Assembly (NCBI GenBank): GCA_944990035.1
Contig: CALYLX010000160.1
Location: 496,001-560,000 of the forward strand
Source: Clitopilus passeckerianus
Lineage: Eukaryota > Basidiomycota > Agaricomycetes > Agaricales > Entolomataceae
Length of the DNA: 64,000 nucleotides
Reading direction: 5' to 3'
The notes beneath the pieces were generated by a model. It saw nothing but the letters and a program-made list of their open reading frames with translations, was not told the origin of the DNA and made no database searches. Below, in pieces: positions 24,712 to 34,701 of the stretch; positions within the stretch are counted from its first letter, which is position 1; every line of letters starts with the position of its first letter. The translations under genes were made by a program, and so were the position numbers.

Positions 24712-26096
24712 ATGTCCTCATTTCCCGTGCGTGCTCGTCGGGAAGCTCGCCCTGTAAGTCTAGGGCTAACAACATACGACTGGGTCAACTTCCCAGCCTG
24801 GTATGCCTTTCAGTTACCAACGATCTACGGGCTCCTACTGGGTACGCAATCCATGCTTGATTCAGCGGGCTCAACTAACAATCTCCAGGATTATCCCTCG
24901 GTTTACTCTTCGTGACTACCCTCATGTTCAGGTGTGCCGCCTCTGCATATCATCATCTCTCCTCTTTCGAACCTCATTCCCTATCTGCGTCGGCTCGGAA
25001 AGGCAGCGCCTGGCCCGTCGCCCCGCCACAAGAACGTTCTTCATCATCTCAACCACAAACCTGGCCCTCCTCCTGACTTTCTCCCTCGCTGAATTACACC
25101 ACTTATTCCTCAACTCCCACGCCGATCTATGCTTTACATGGGTGAACCAGAAATATTCTGGGGACTTCGATAGTAGCAGAACATGCTATGACAAATTCAC
25201 CCGGTCCTCTCCCCAGTCCGACCTGAGGGAGGGCGTGTTCTTTTATGTGCTTCAACTGCTCATGGTGCGACCGCCGTAGCCTTCATAGGCTGTGACCATC
25301 CTCACTGATCAATAACGTCCCAGGTCCTACTCAGCGATGGATCCATCATGTATCGAGCATTTGCCATCTCAACACATCGAGCTGCGACGCCATTTCGCAT
25401 TCTTCTGATTACTCTGTGGGTTGGGTTACTGGGTGTGTGATTTCTACATCATACCACATTCCGAATCTCACCACCTTCCGTTACCTCAGTACTCGGTATT
25501 CTAATCCCAACATACTCCATGAGCGCATCCTCATCTGCAGGATATATCCCCTTCATATTCATCTCGTTCTCATTCCTCTGCAACGCCTTCGCCACCACCG
25601 GGATTGCAATCACCCTTTGGTACGCACATTCAACCACTTCCTATTCCTTTCTGACACCCACTTCTAATCTGACGGCCTTCCTTTCTCCAGGCGATACCGC
25701 CGCCTCCTCCTCAAAGACCTCCACATCCGTCCCGAAAACCTCACCAAACACCGCCCCCAGAAAATCCTCGCATCCCTCTTCGAATCCGGACTCATCTACT
25801 GCGCATGCCAGGGCGTCTACGTCCTCCTCCTCGCCCTGCTATCTCTGTCGAAACCTAAAATTAAGGACGACACTGGACCTCCTAGTTCAGAGTACTTGAT
25901 ACAGGCTGTGTATCTTGGATTGACTGTGAGTGAGGTTCATTCGAATTTGCACGAGAACCGTTTGTCTGATGGTGTGATTCTGAAGGGTGTATATCCTGCG
26001 ATAGTCTTCGTTATGGTTAACGCCCGGATGATCTCCCCCGACGAGGATGGAATTTCGGTAGTGTGCTCGGATGTACCCTATAGCGAACCAGGTTAG
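24712..26096 (+). CDS. Fungal polytopic membrane protein (339 aa, 7 exons)
   Basis: Exons 24712-24841, 24889-24931, 25003-25264, 25324-25432, 25490-25619, 25691-25925 and 25986-26096 join in phase to 1020 nt. The product has about seven hydrophobic segments, for example AWYAFQLPTIYGLLLG, LSLGLLFVTTLMFR, ISTTNLALLLTFSLAELHH, YIPFIFISFSFLCNAFATTG and LIYCACQGVYVLLLALLSLS. It has basic loops between them (RYRRLLLKDLHIR) and a short acidic cytoplasmic tail. Its layout is that of a common basidiomycete family of integral membrane proteins of unknown function that look receptor-like; no enzymatic motif is visible. The start at 24712 is the first ATG in frame. All splice sites are GT..AG and the introns are 47-71 nt. 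Confidence 0.85.
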
Positions 26097-26464
26097 CAGC
26101 CATATCGCTGGGTGTTGGAGATGGTTAGAGTGGTTACTGCGACTCTCCGGTGCGTGAAGGCCGGTCTCGTGCTCATTAACAGCGGTAACATAACCTCAAG
26201 GAGCCACCACAGACACCGCAGAAGATGATAGGGTTGCTCATGGGGTTCCGCAATCGTAAGAGGAACCAGAGATGTGGACACCATGGATGGAAATATGAAT
26301 GCATTACGCAGTTTGACGTGATACAATGGGTATCGTAGTGTTGATAAATAAATAATAGATTAGATTCCCTAAAAGGACGAAGGTCAGACAAATGCTCAAA
26401 TCTCTGAAGAGTCGGAACATGCCTTTTCTCCCCAACATAGCCACCAAAGGATGACAGGATGTCA

Positions 26465-27184
26465 TCATAGAGCAACAAGTGCGCCCACAAGGCCACCAAG
26501 CGCTAGGGTGAGACCAGATCCCTCTCCAACACGCAAGCCGCTGTTTCCCGTAGGTGTAGCAGCAGGTGCAGAAGACGTAGGCGCAGAGCTTGTGGTGCCT
26601 GTAGGCTTTGGGTTGGCCGAAACACCAGTCGCAGGGACAACCGTCATGGCTGGGAGCGTGTAGCCTCCTTGAGCACAGATGTTCGCAAATTCTGTCGGAA
26701 AATCCTGTTAACAGGTGGAATGGAACAGGGGAAGGAGAATACGCACGATCGACCTGCGATTGGTACTTTTTGATGTCTGCAGGCTCCGAGCCGTTTGCTG
26801 CCACAATACAATCGACGCAATTGACAAAATCTTTCTCCACGGTGTCATTGCAGAAGCAAGTCGCGCCGGAACCGTATTTACACCTCTAAAACGCGACATT
26901 TGTCAAATAGAGAAGACACGAGCAGGCAACATGGGACGTACATTTGTATCAGCCAATATGGCTGCACATTGGGTCTCGCAACCAGGAGGGACGTTGCTGG
27001 GCTCTATAGACTGTCGGGCAAGAAGTTGTGAACGCTTGGCCATTTGGGCATGAGAATCAATTGAAGCTGGACAAGAAAAGACGTGTCAGCATCAACGACC
27101 AGCAGCACATTGGATTCAAAGATAACTACCTTGGCTGAAGCCCAGCAGGCTTAGCAGGATCGTAGAGAACAGTGCACTCTTCAT
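26465..27184 (-). CDS. GPI-anchored cysteine-rich cell-surface protein (183 aa)
   Basis: Exons 27184-27130, 27066-26942, 26885-26754 and 26704-26465 join in phase (552 nt). The product has a signal peptide (MKSALFSTILLSLLGFSQ), a domain of about 100 residues with eight cysteines (CETQC, CKYGSGATCFC, CVDC and a final C in NICAQ), a Thr/Ser/Pro-rich stalk (TGTTSSAPTSSAPAATPT) and a hydrophobic C-terminus (LALGGLVGALVAL) preceded by small residues, the usual GPI-attachment signal. The eight cysteines recall CFEM domains but the spacing is not an exact match. The donor of the third intron (GTCGAT) is weak, but the phase leaves no better choice. A TATAAG box lies about 75 nt upstream. Confidence 0.85.
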
Positions 27185-27255
27185 GTTGGTCAGCGACTGG
27201 CGCTGGACGGGGCGGGGCGAAAAAGAGCCTTGTGAATGTGAAAACAACCGCGTCC

Positions 27256-27261
27256 CTTATA
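27256..27261 (-). promoter_or_regulatory. TATA-like box
   Basis: TATAAG on the minus strand, about 75 nt upstream of the ATG of the GPI-anchored protein gene. Confidence 0.35.
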
Positions 27262-28324
27262 TCTCGGCACCTAGGCGACCATATTGATGGTGATTTCTGG
27301 CAGCCAACTGTATTGTATGGGCGACAGACTTTTGCTTAGCTGCAAAGCTAGGCCGTCAAGGCATCGAAACCAAATGTTATTCTGGGAAAAAATTAAATCA
27401 TCGTCCAGCGTACATGCCTCTATGGTCGACCAGCAGCCGGAGAGATTTCGATCGGTGGGCTCGGTCAGGAGAAGATGTGGGAATTATCGGCAACTAGCGC
27501 TTTAGGGCAGGCGAACATGACCTGAGGCAATTTCGTCGTTCAGAATCGCCGACGAATTCAAAGCTCCAAGGTAACTCAGGAAGAACATCCGACAGATCCC
27601 GGATGCTCAATAGATATTTATAGACCCAAGACTTCCCAAGCAAAGATGAAGAACATTCAAGGAAGACCTAAAATACTAGAGATATTAGAAAGCTCGCTGC
27701 TCGCATTCCGATCGCTGAGCCAGGGAGGCTGGCAACCTGCCAGCCTCCAAAGACACTGAATCCTACCCATACTCTCGGCGCTGGGGAGAGCCAGCTTGGA
27801 TGGACCCACTGCTCTTTTTGCTGAGATTGGTCGCTCCAGAGGAAATCTAGTCTTGATGGGAACGTCACGACTCGGCCAGCAAAGATTCTGCTCTAGTACT
27901 CTTTACACTTCTTTTCATCATCGACCCCAACTGTCGAACCCTGGATCCTCTGGCCGTCCATGACCAGATCCGTCATAGGCTATTGATTTTGGATTTATAC
28001 TCGTAATTCACTCAAGGAATGAATCAGGGTTCGATATTTGGTCTGTCTGTCATGGAGCGGCAATTGAGAGGCGTGTCACCCTCCCTCGCATTCGACTCCC
28101 TCTAGGTTTGGATTTTTTGGATTGCCAGTGCTGTAAGGTATGTGTGGAGCTAGGTACCCTTGTCACCTCCAGGTCGAATGCACCGCTGCCAGGTCCTGCA
28201 TTCAACAAATACCTCTGGCTATATTCGGCTCCAACCTCTCGTAATCCTAAATGGAAATCGGCCACGCTGACACCAGGCCACGATCGCCAAGCGTTGAACT
28301 AAATTAAACTAATGGGCGCCGCCA
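27262..28324. other. Intergenic, nothing recognised
   Basis: Divergent-promoter interval between the GPI-protein gene and the next secreted-protein gene. Only short frames. Confidence 0.4.
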
Positions 28325-28333
28325 TATATAAAA
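28325..28333 (+). promoter_or_regulatory. TATA box
   Basis: TATATAAAA, about 50 nt upstream of the ATG of the small secreted protein gene at 28384; a strong match to the consensus. Confidence 0.55.
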
Positions 28334-28383
28334 GCTCGATATCGACCCGCTTCTCAGTCATTGGTCCCCTCCAAGAACACTCA

Positions 28384-28681
28384 ATGCGATTCTTCACCGC
28401 CTTCTCCCTCGTTGTCTTCAACATCCTCGTCGGCACTGCAACGGCGGCTGCCGTTTGCGACTGCCCTACTGGCCATCCTCCTGGTACGTGTAGTCGCACG
28501 TCGCCATTCTCATTAAATTAATCATTTGCCTTCAGCTTGTATACCCAATGGTAGTCCATGCGATGTCACACACCCAGAGCAGTGTTGCAGTCAAGTCTGC
28601 TCTGTAGCTAACGTAAGTGCCATCCGCTCTAATCATGGAAGTGGTATTGGAAGATTAACACGTTATTAGGGATGCATTTAA
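28384..28681 (+). CDS. Small secreted knottin-like protein (62 aa)
   Basis: Three exons (28384-28483, 28536-28612 and the 12-nt exon 28670-28681) give 62 residues. A signal peptide (MRFFTAFSLVVFNILVGTAT) is followed by a short CDC segment and a compact core with six cysteines spaced C-x6-C-x7-CC-x3-C-x5-C. The last cysteine and the stop come from the 12-nt final exon (GCI). The order C, C, CC, C, C is the knottin framework; the fold and any inhibitory role are inferences. If the later acceptor at about 28690 is used instead, the tail is longer and lacks the final paired cysteine, so the short form is preferred. It has a TATA box and is similar in design to the protein at 23319. Confidence 0.72.
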
Positions 28682-29078
28682 CGCGACAGACGGAAGTGTT
28701 ATTGTTTGTACAGTGCAGAGAGCCTATATTGCCACCTTTAAGGATTTGTGTAGGAAACATTGTCGACAAGCGTACCCTAATATAATGCCGGTGCTTCGCT
28801 CCATCGCGCAGACTGAAGAAAGTGCTTCATATATCATCTTGGATGACCCCATCTAACCCTATGAATCCCGAGCCGCCGGGCCCATGTATTTGCGAATCAC
28901 CTCGCGCATGGACAGTTTGGATAGGCTCTCCTCAGCTTCCTTCCATCTCCGCCTGTCCGGCTCATCTGGAGGTTCTGTTGAACAATGCACTTATCTAAAG
29001 TTATCCGCGGTAGTCCTTAGTCTAAACTTGTTGGTCCGGCACTATGCCCGCGGGTCGAGGCTGAAGGTCCCCATTCGC
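28682..29078. other. Intergenic
   Basis: Short interval between two convergent genes. Nothing recognised. Confidence 0.4.
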
Positions 29079-31155
29079 CTAACCATTCAGATTGGCAGCA
29101 TACGAAAACAGAAGGATCGCCACATCCGTGTGCCCTCTTTTTGACGCCAGACAATGAGCAGTTCTACCTCGCTTGTCTGAGAAAATATGAGCTTTCACTC
29201 CCCACAGACCTAGGAGATCCTCACCTTTCGCATTCACATAAGCGCCGTGGTCTACCAAGATTCGGACCACGTCTATGCGCCCTCGCAGAGCCGCTTCATG
29301 GAGTGCTGTTTGACCCTTCTGATAATCTCGAAAAGGAAACCATGTCAGCCAAAAGTTTTGCAAACAATGCAGCAAGCTGTCTTACCCGTGGCGCTCACAT
29401 CAACACCTCGATCCAGAAGTTGCTTGACAACGTCTCCGTGGCCTCCCTTGGAGGCGAAGTGAAGTGCCGTACCGGATTTAAAACCTGAACGGCCAAGGTC
29501 ATTATAGAATCACGGAGACGGAATATCACTTACGTTTGGTGACGTCTGCAAGCTCGCTAAACCCTGCACCTTGTTCGTATAACCACTGTGTCATGGTAGC
29601 CGATCTCCCTTTGTCCATGTCCTCCCAATAAGGCGCTATTGAGCTGTTCCAGCCTAGGGTTATTCTGAGAAACACCGTAATCTCATTGACAACTAAGTTG
29701 CTTACCTCGAGCGTTGACATCCGCACCATTTTCAAGCAATAGTTCTATGATGTCACCGTGGCCATGTTCTGCTGCTGTATGGAGCGCGACTTGGTTCCCG
29801 CCATCTTAAGGGATTGTGTCAGGAAGCTAGTCAAATAAAAGTCGGCGTATCTTGCACCTTTCGCATTCACATCAACCCCTTGTTCGATCAGAAACTTAGC
29901 GGTGTCGAAATGTCCTTTTGCAGCTGCGACATGAAGTGCAGTTCTTCCAAACCAATCTGAGGTACGAGAATGAGAAGTTGATTTCCAACAAAAGCAGGCG
30001 AAATCAAGTACCTTTTGCGTGGATATTCCCACCTATGCGAACCAAGTACTTGATGGCATCCAGGCAACCTTTCTCTGTTGCGAGCCTTAGGGACTTCTCT
30101 GAATGATTATTAGTAAAAGCGAATCTTAATACAAAACCACGTTTCTTACCTTTGGCATGGGGATCAGGCCCGAGCTCGCCCACGTAGCGAACAACGTCTA
30201 GCTGCCCCTCCTCCACTGCGGCTAGCAATCGTTTCCCGAGATTCCTAGGCCGTCGCTGCGAGAGCGTTTCTATGAGGTCTCGGATGGGCACCAGAACCAT
30301 TAGAAGGGCGAGAACCTGGCCGAATGTCCAGACGGAATCGTCATTGTCCATCAGCCTATGAGCATTCCACGTGATGGTCAATTCTGTATCGGCGAGAAGC
30401 ACAGAATCGGCGATGGCCACCGCCGTTATGCAGGCATATACGGGTGTAATACTCGGTTTGAAACCGGCGGAGCGGAGTTGGGAGCAATAATACATGTAGA
30501 CAGGGCCCACGACAGTGACCAGGATGAGGGGAATGAATGGACAAAGAGCGTAAAAGAAGAGAGATCCAGCTCTCAGTTCTTCAGATCGAAGAGGTATCCG
30601 AAGGCCGATAACGGCAACGGATAATGACTCCAGACACGGCAGGGAGCCTTTGAAGGAATTAGGCCAGCCCCATAGCGTTAACCCAAGCAGTGACATGATG
30701 AACATATGAAACCAGCCAATCATGAAGACGGGATTAATCAGAATCCTCCCAACCTCGCCACGCCAGGAGAACGACACCCTCCTCGTGGTGAGTCCATCAT
30801 CCAAATTTCCTTGCTCCATAGCGCACATTCGGTGGTAGATGTAGAGTAGGAGATAAATGAACAGATTTGTGTTGTTGATTAGACTGAGATTGAGGATAAT
30901 GGCGACGTGATATCGTGTAAGGCCGCCGGCGAAAGATTGAACACCAGTGGATACGATGACGGCGAAGGCGGTGATGAGGATCGTACTTGACTGTGTCTCC
31001 AAGGTCTCCAGCTCGGTTGGCGTGACTTTCCCATCCAGGAGCGCAAGGATTGCCGGTACGAAGCTGAGCAGATTCTGAGCGTAAATCGAGACTCTGACGC
31101 CAATGCCAGAAATATCCGGATTCGATGGCAAACAGAAAGGAGCTGAGCTGGACAT
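29079..31155 (-). CDS. Membrane protein with C-terminal ankyrin repeats, copy 1
   Basis: The first exon (from 31155 to about 30150) codes for an N-terminal module starting MSSSAPFCLPSNPDISGIGV, with about six hydrophobic helices (for example LFIYLLLYIYHR, GWFHMFIMSLLGLTLWG, YALCPFIPLILVTVVG), then an exposed linker (RDLIETLSQRRPRNLGKRLL). The following short exons each encode about one ankyrin repeat (GRTALHVAAAKGHFDTAKFL; QTALHEAALRGRIDVVRILV and others) down to the stop after NLNG at 29079. One exon between repeats is not an ankyrin (GWNSSIAPYWEDMDKGRSAT) and is shared with copy 2. Introns split the repeats at the same Lys-Asp position. The internal ATG at 31155 is preferred because the frame upstream lacks an ATG and copy 2 starts at the same motif. 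The function is unknown; membrane-tethered ankyrin proteins often serve as scaffolds or sensors. Confidence 0.82.
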
Positions 31156-32123
31156 GAAAGGTGATACAAAGAGAAATTGTCTGTCGAGTATATTTATGTT
31201 CGTTCGCGGCACTATCTGCTGTCACCACCCTACGTCGACATCGACGCCCAAAGTCCTCATTATGCTCTCCTTAGTCTGGTTGTCATGGGAGTAGTTATGG
31301 TGTAGCCCAATGACGTCCCGACACGATTGATGTCTACCTCGAAGAATGCCATTTCTAGCCACCCAACAGGGTCGTCCAACGCATCCTTTCCCTGCGGCGT
31401 ACAGTTTGAATGGGTTCAATGACATTGCGGTGAAATGTGGTTTTGATGTAGTTCATATCCCTCGACACAAGGCCGAAACAGCATCACCTTCCGTAATTTC
31501 TGTCAGTCGAACAAGCATAGAGCCAAAGTTCAAGGCGACGGTAGCCAGAAAGCACCCCAAGCCTGAGCCTCGAGGACTCACACTGGCATATGGACCCTGA
31601 GATAGCGCCTGAGCCGTCAGAGTATTGGAAGCCTTCCCATTTTGAGATTGACTGAACTCTATCACCTCAAATTCGTGTTGGATCGTTGACCTCGTAATTG
31701 ACTGGTGGTTAGGCAAAAGCGTATTTCTTAGGATTCCGAGTCGGCGGCCCTCCGCAGACTACCAGAGGTCCCAAGACGAGCATCCACCCACCATGGAGTG
31801 GTGAACCCTTGAGCGCTAGGCGGGCGTCTAAATGCAACCCGTCTGAGTAACGCCCTCTTGGAACAGTCCCACGAATTTGATGGGCCAAATCTTTTCTCCT
31901 CGCCACATCATTTCGAATCCGGCGGCATTAACGTCAAAGATCGGGACGGACCAACATCCAATATGGCTGCGCTCTGTCTAAGATACCTTGGTTCTTCCGC
32001 AGGACTGTCAAGGCTTGTCATGATGCACACCTCTCCGCAGCTTGCAGGAGCCCATTTGGTTTCGTTGGCTGATCTCTGACTTACATTTAACGCTGCCATT
32101 TTCATGTCGTTCGTTATCTACTC
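31156..32123. other. Intergenic, nothing recognised
   Basis: Divergent interval between the ankyrin gene and the sedolisin gene. Short frames only. Confidence 0.4.
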
Positions 32124-34701
32124 ATGGTGCAGCTTCTCCTCCTTTTCCTCGCTGGAATCGCTTCTGCCGCACCGTCGGTCAGTCATAAGAATGAAGTGAA
32201 CTATATACGACATGAAGTTCGCTCAGTCACACACAATCCTTTGCTGCAAGTCGCGACTCCGTCGAAGAATTCGTCTCTTCCGATTCGGATAGCGCTCAAG
32301 CAACAAAACCTGCATCTGCTTCCAGACTACCTTCTATCGGTCTCAGACCCTACGTCTCCGTCGTACGGGAAGCACTGGGCTCCTGAGCAAGTTGTAGAGG
32401 CATTTGCTCCCCCAGTGCATGTAACCCAGGCGATCACGGACTGGTTGTCAGAGCATGGTATCCGTCCCAGTCGAGTCCGAATGTCTCCAAACAAGAGCTG
32501 GCTAGACATCAAAGACGTCACCATTGAGGAGGCTGAGCGCTTCTTAAAGACTCGTTATCATTTGTATAGGCGGGGGGATGAAGACGAAGATTATCTAGGT
32601 CAGAACGAGGATTTTTAACTCAGCGAGCGGAAATCTAAATATCCTTTTAGGTTGTGACTCATACTCTCTTCCAAGAGAAATCTCCGACCTCGTTGATTTC
32701 GTGACGCCGACTATCCACCCCATTCCTCCCTCAAAGCGCAAGGGAGATCGTTTGGGAGGATCTTCTATCCAACGTAGAGATCAAACTCGATCTCTCTCCG
32801 CTACTCCCCTCAGCGGCTGCGATACTGCGGTCACACCTGACTGTCTGAAGGGGCTATACAATATCACTTACACTCCACGAGCCGTGGATCGGAACTCGGT
32901 TGGAATAGGTAACGTCGCACTTGAATTTATGGTGAATTTCTGTCTTAACAAAGGTTACAGTCAGCTACTACTCCTTGACATACCTTCAATCCGATCTCGA
33001 CACTTTCTTCCGAAATTTCTCTCCTTCGCTCGTGGGCACATCTCCCGAGTTAGTCTCAATTGACGGAGGTATGCAGCTCGCTTCTATCTCTGCTGTGACC
33101 ATGGGCTCACCGTCAAATATAGGCACCATTACTCCAGATGAGACCTCTGATTTCGGTGAAGATGGCTGGATCTTACAGTACCTCATGACTCTCGTACAAT
33201 CGCAACCCGTCACATTACTGCAAGTCGGGAATAAGCAAACCGGTAGGTTTTCTCCCGACTTCGGTCTCTGAGGAGTTAGAATGTTAATAAACATCGTGAT
33301 CTTTAGGGGAAACTCGTTCGTTCAATCTGTGGCTGGACGCCGTTGACGGTAGCTACTGCACCTCCGGAGGTGGTGACGACTTCACCTACGACCCTCAAAT
33401 CCCCTCACCCTTCCCCGACGGGCTCAAGGAACACTCCTGCGGAATAACTAAATCCCCATACGTCGTTTCTAATTCGCAGGCAGCCTACGAGCACGGATAC
33501 TCCAACTACTACCTCGAACGACAGTGCAACGAATTCGGTAAACTGGGGTTAATGGGGGTTACGGTGCTCTATGCTGCTGGGAACACGGGTGTAACTGGTG
33601 CTCAAAGTGGTGTTTGTATGGATGAACACAGTACGTCTTATCCTCCGTTCCGTCAATTTAATCCAAAGGCGTAACCTCTCCTTTAGACACGTTGAACTAC
33701 AATGGGACCGTCTTCGTCCCATCCTGGCCAGCTTCATGTCCATGGGTGACTGCTGTGGGGGGAACCCAAGTGAAAGCAAACTCGACAGCGGTACCCGGAA
33801 ACGAAGAGGTATGGAGCCAGGAGGTCCTCCCTGGCGTATTTCAATCTGGAGGCGGCGGGTTTAGCAACAATTTCCCGACTCCGAAGTATCAGAAGGATGC
33901 GGTCAAGAATTACCTGAAGAAATTCGGCTACACACACAATACAAAGTTCAACATAGGCGGGGTGCGCTTCTTTCTCTGTCTCCTTCCTATTTCGCCTCCT
34001 CATCCACGCCATTTTGCAGAGAGCCTATCCTGACTTGAGCGCCAATGCGTGAGTTGTGACTTCAATTCTCAGAATCAACCCTAGATGATATTGGATTGAC
34101 AGTAACTCCTTCTTGAACGTCGACAACGGGTCCCTCTCAATCGACAGTGGCACTTCAGGCTCTACGCCAACGGTTGCTGCAATCATATCCCTCGTCAATG
34201 ACGCTAGGATTACCTCTGGGAAATCTCCAGTCGGTGCGTGGTTTACCTACCCTTAGCTGCCTTCCTCTCATTAAACGAACTCTAGGCTTTATCAACCCAG
34301 CGGTAAGCGACAACCCGGTGCAACGACCTGCGCAAAGCAACTCAACTTCGTTCTAGATCTACTCCCCAATGTTCGCGGGAGCATTCAACGACGTGACTTC
34401 GGGCTTCAGCCAAGGCTGTAGAGGACGTGAGTTGTCTATCCCATTCTTCCACTGGCAACCGTCGCTGAATTAGACATGTATTTAGTGCAAGGTGAAAGAG
34501 GCGGAGGTTTCAATGCGTGAGTCTAGGGTTCCTACGAACTACACGTGTGGCTGAGCGTTTTTACAGGACTAAAGGCTGGGATCCCGCATCTGGTGAGTTG
34601 GACCTCTCATAACTCCAAGCACAGTATTTATTCAGTCAATTCCAGGTGTTGGAACGCCTGACTTGGGGCGTTTAATCGAGACATGGCTGAGGTTGCCTTG
34701 A
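32124..34701 (+). CDS. Sedolisin (S53) family protein, active site altered
   Basis: Multi-exon gene of a secreted tripeptidyl-peptidase-like protein. Signal peptide MVQLLLLFLAGIASA; pro-domain (residues about 30-180: PDYLLSVSDPTSPSYGKHW, ..RFLKTRYHLYRR, CDSYSLP..I..LVDFVTPTIHP); catalytic domain from GCDTAVTPDCLKGLYNITY through YLQSDLDTFFRNFSPSLVG, GVTVLYAAGNTGVTG and SWPASCPWVTAVGGTQV to SGTSGSTPTVAAIISLVND, ending GWDPASGVGTPDLGRL. All introns can be joined in phase, so the frame is intact. The catalytic Ser (GTSGSTP) is present. The family pattern GEANLDLQY reads GEDGWILQY, so Glu is kept but the catalytic Asp is Ile, and the oxyanion Asp of SGDxGV is Asn (AGNTGV). The product is probably inactive as a peptidase, or has another role. 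Confidence 0.85.
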
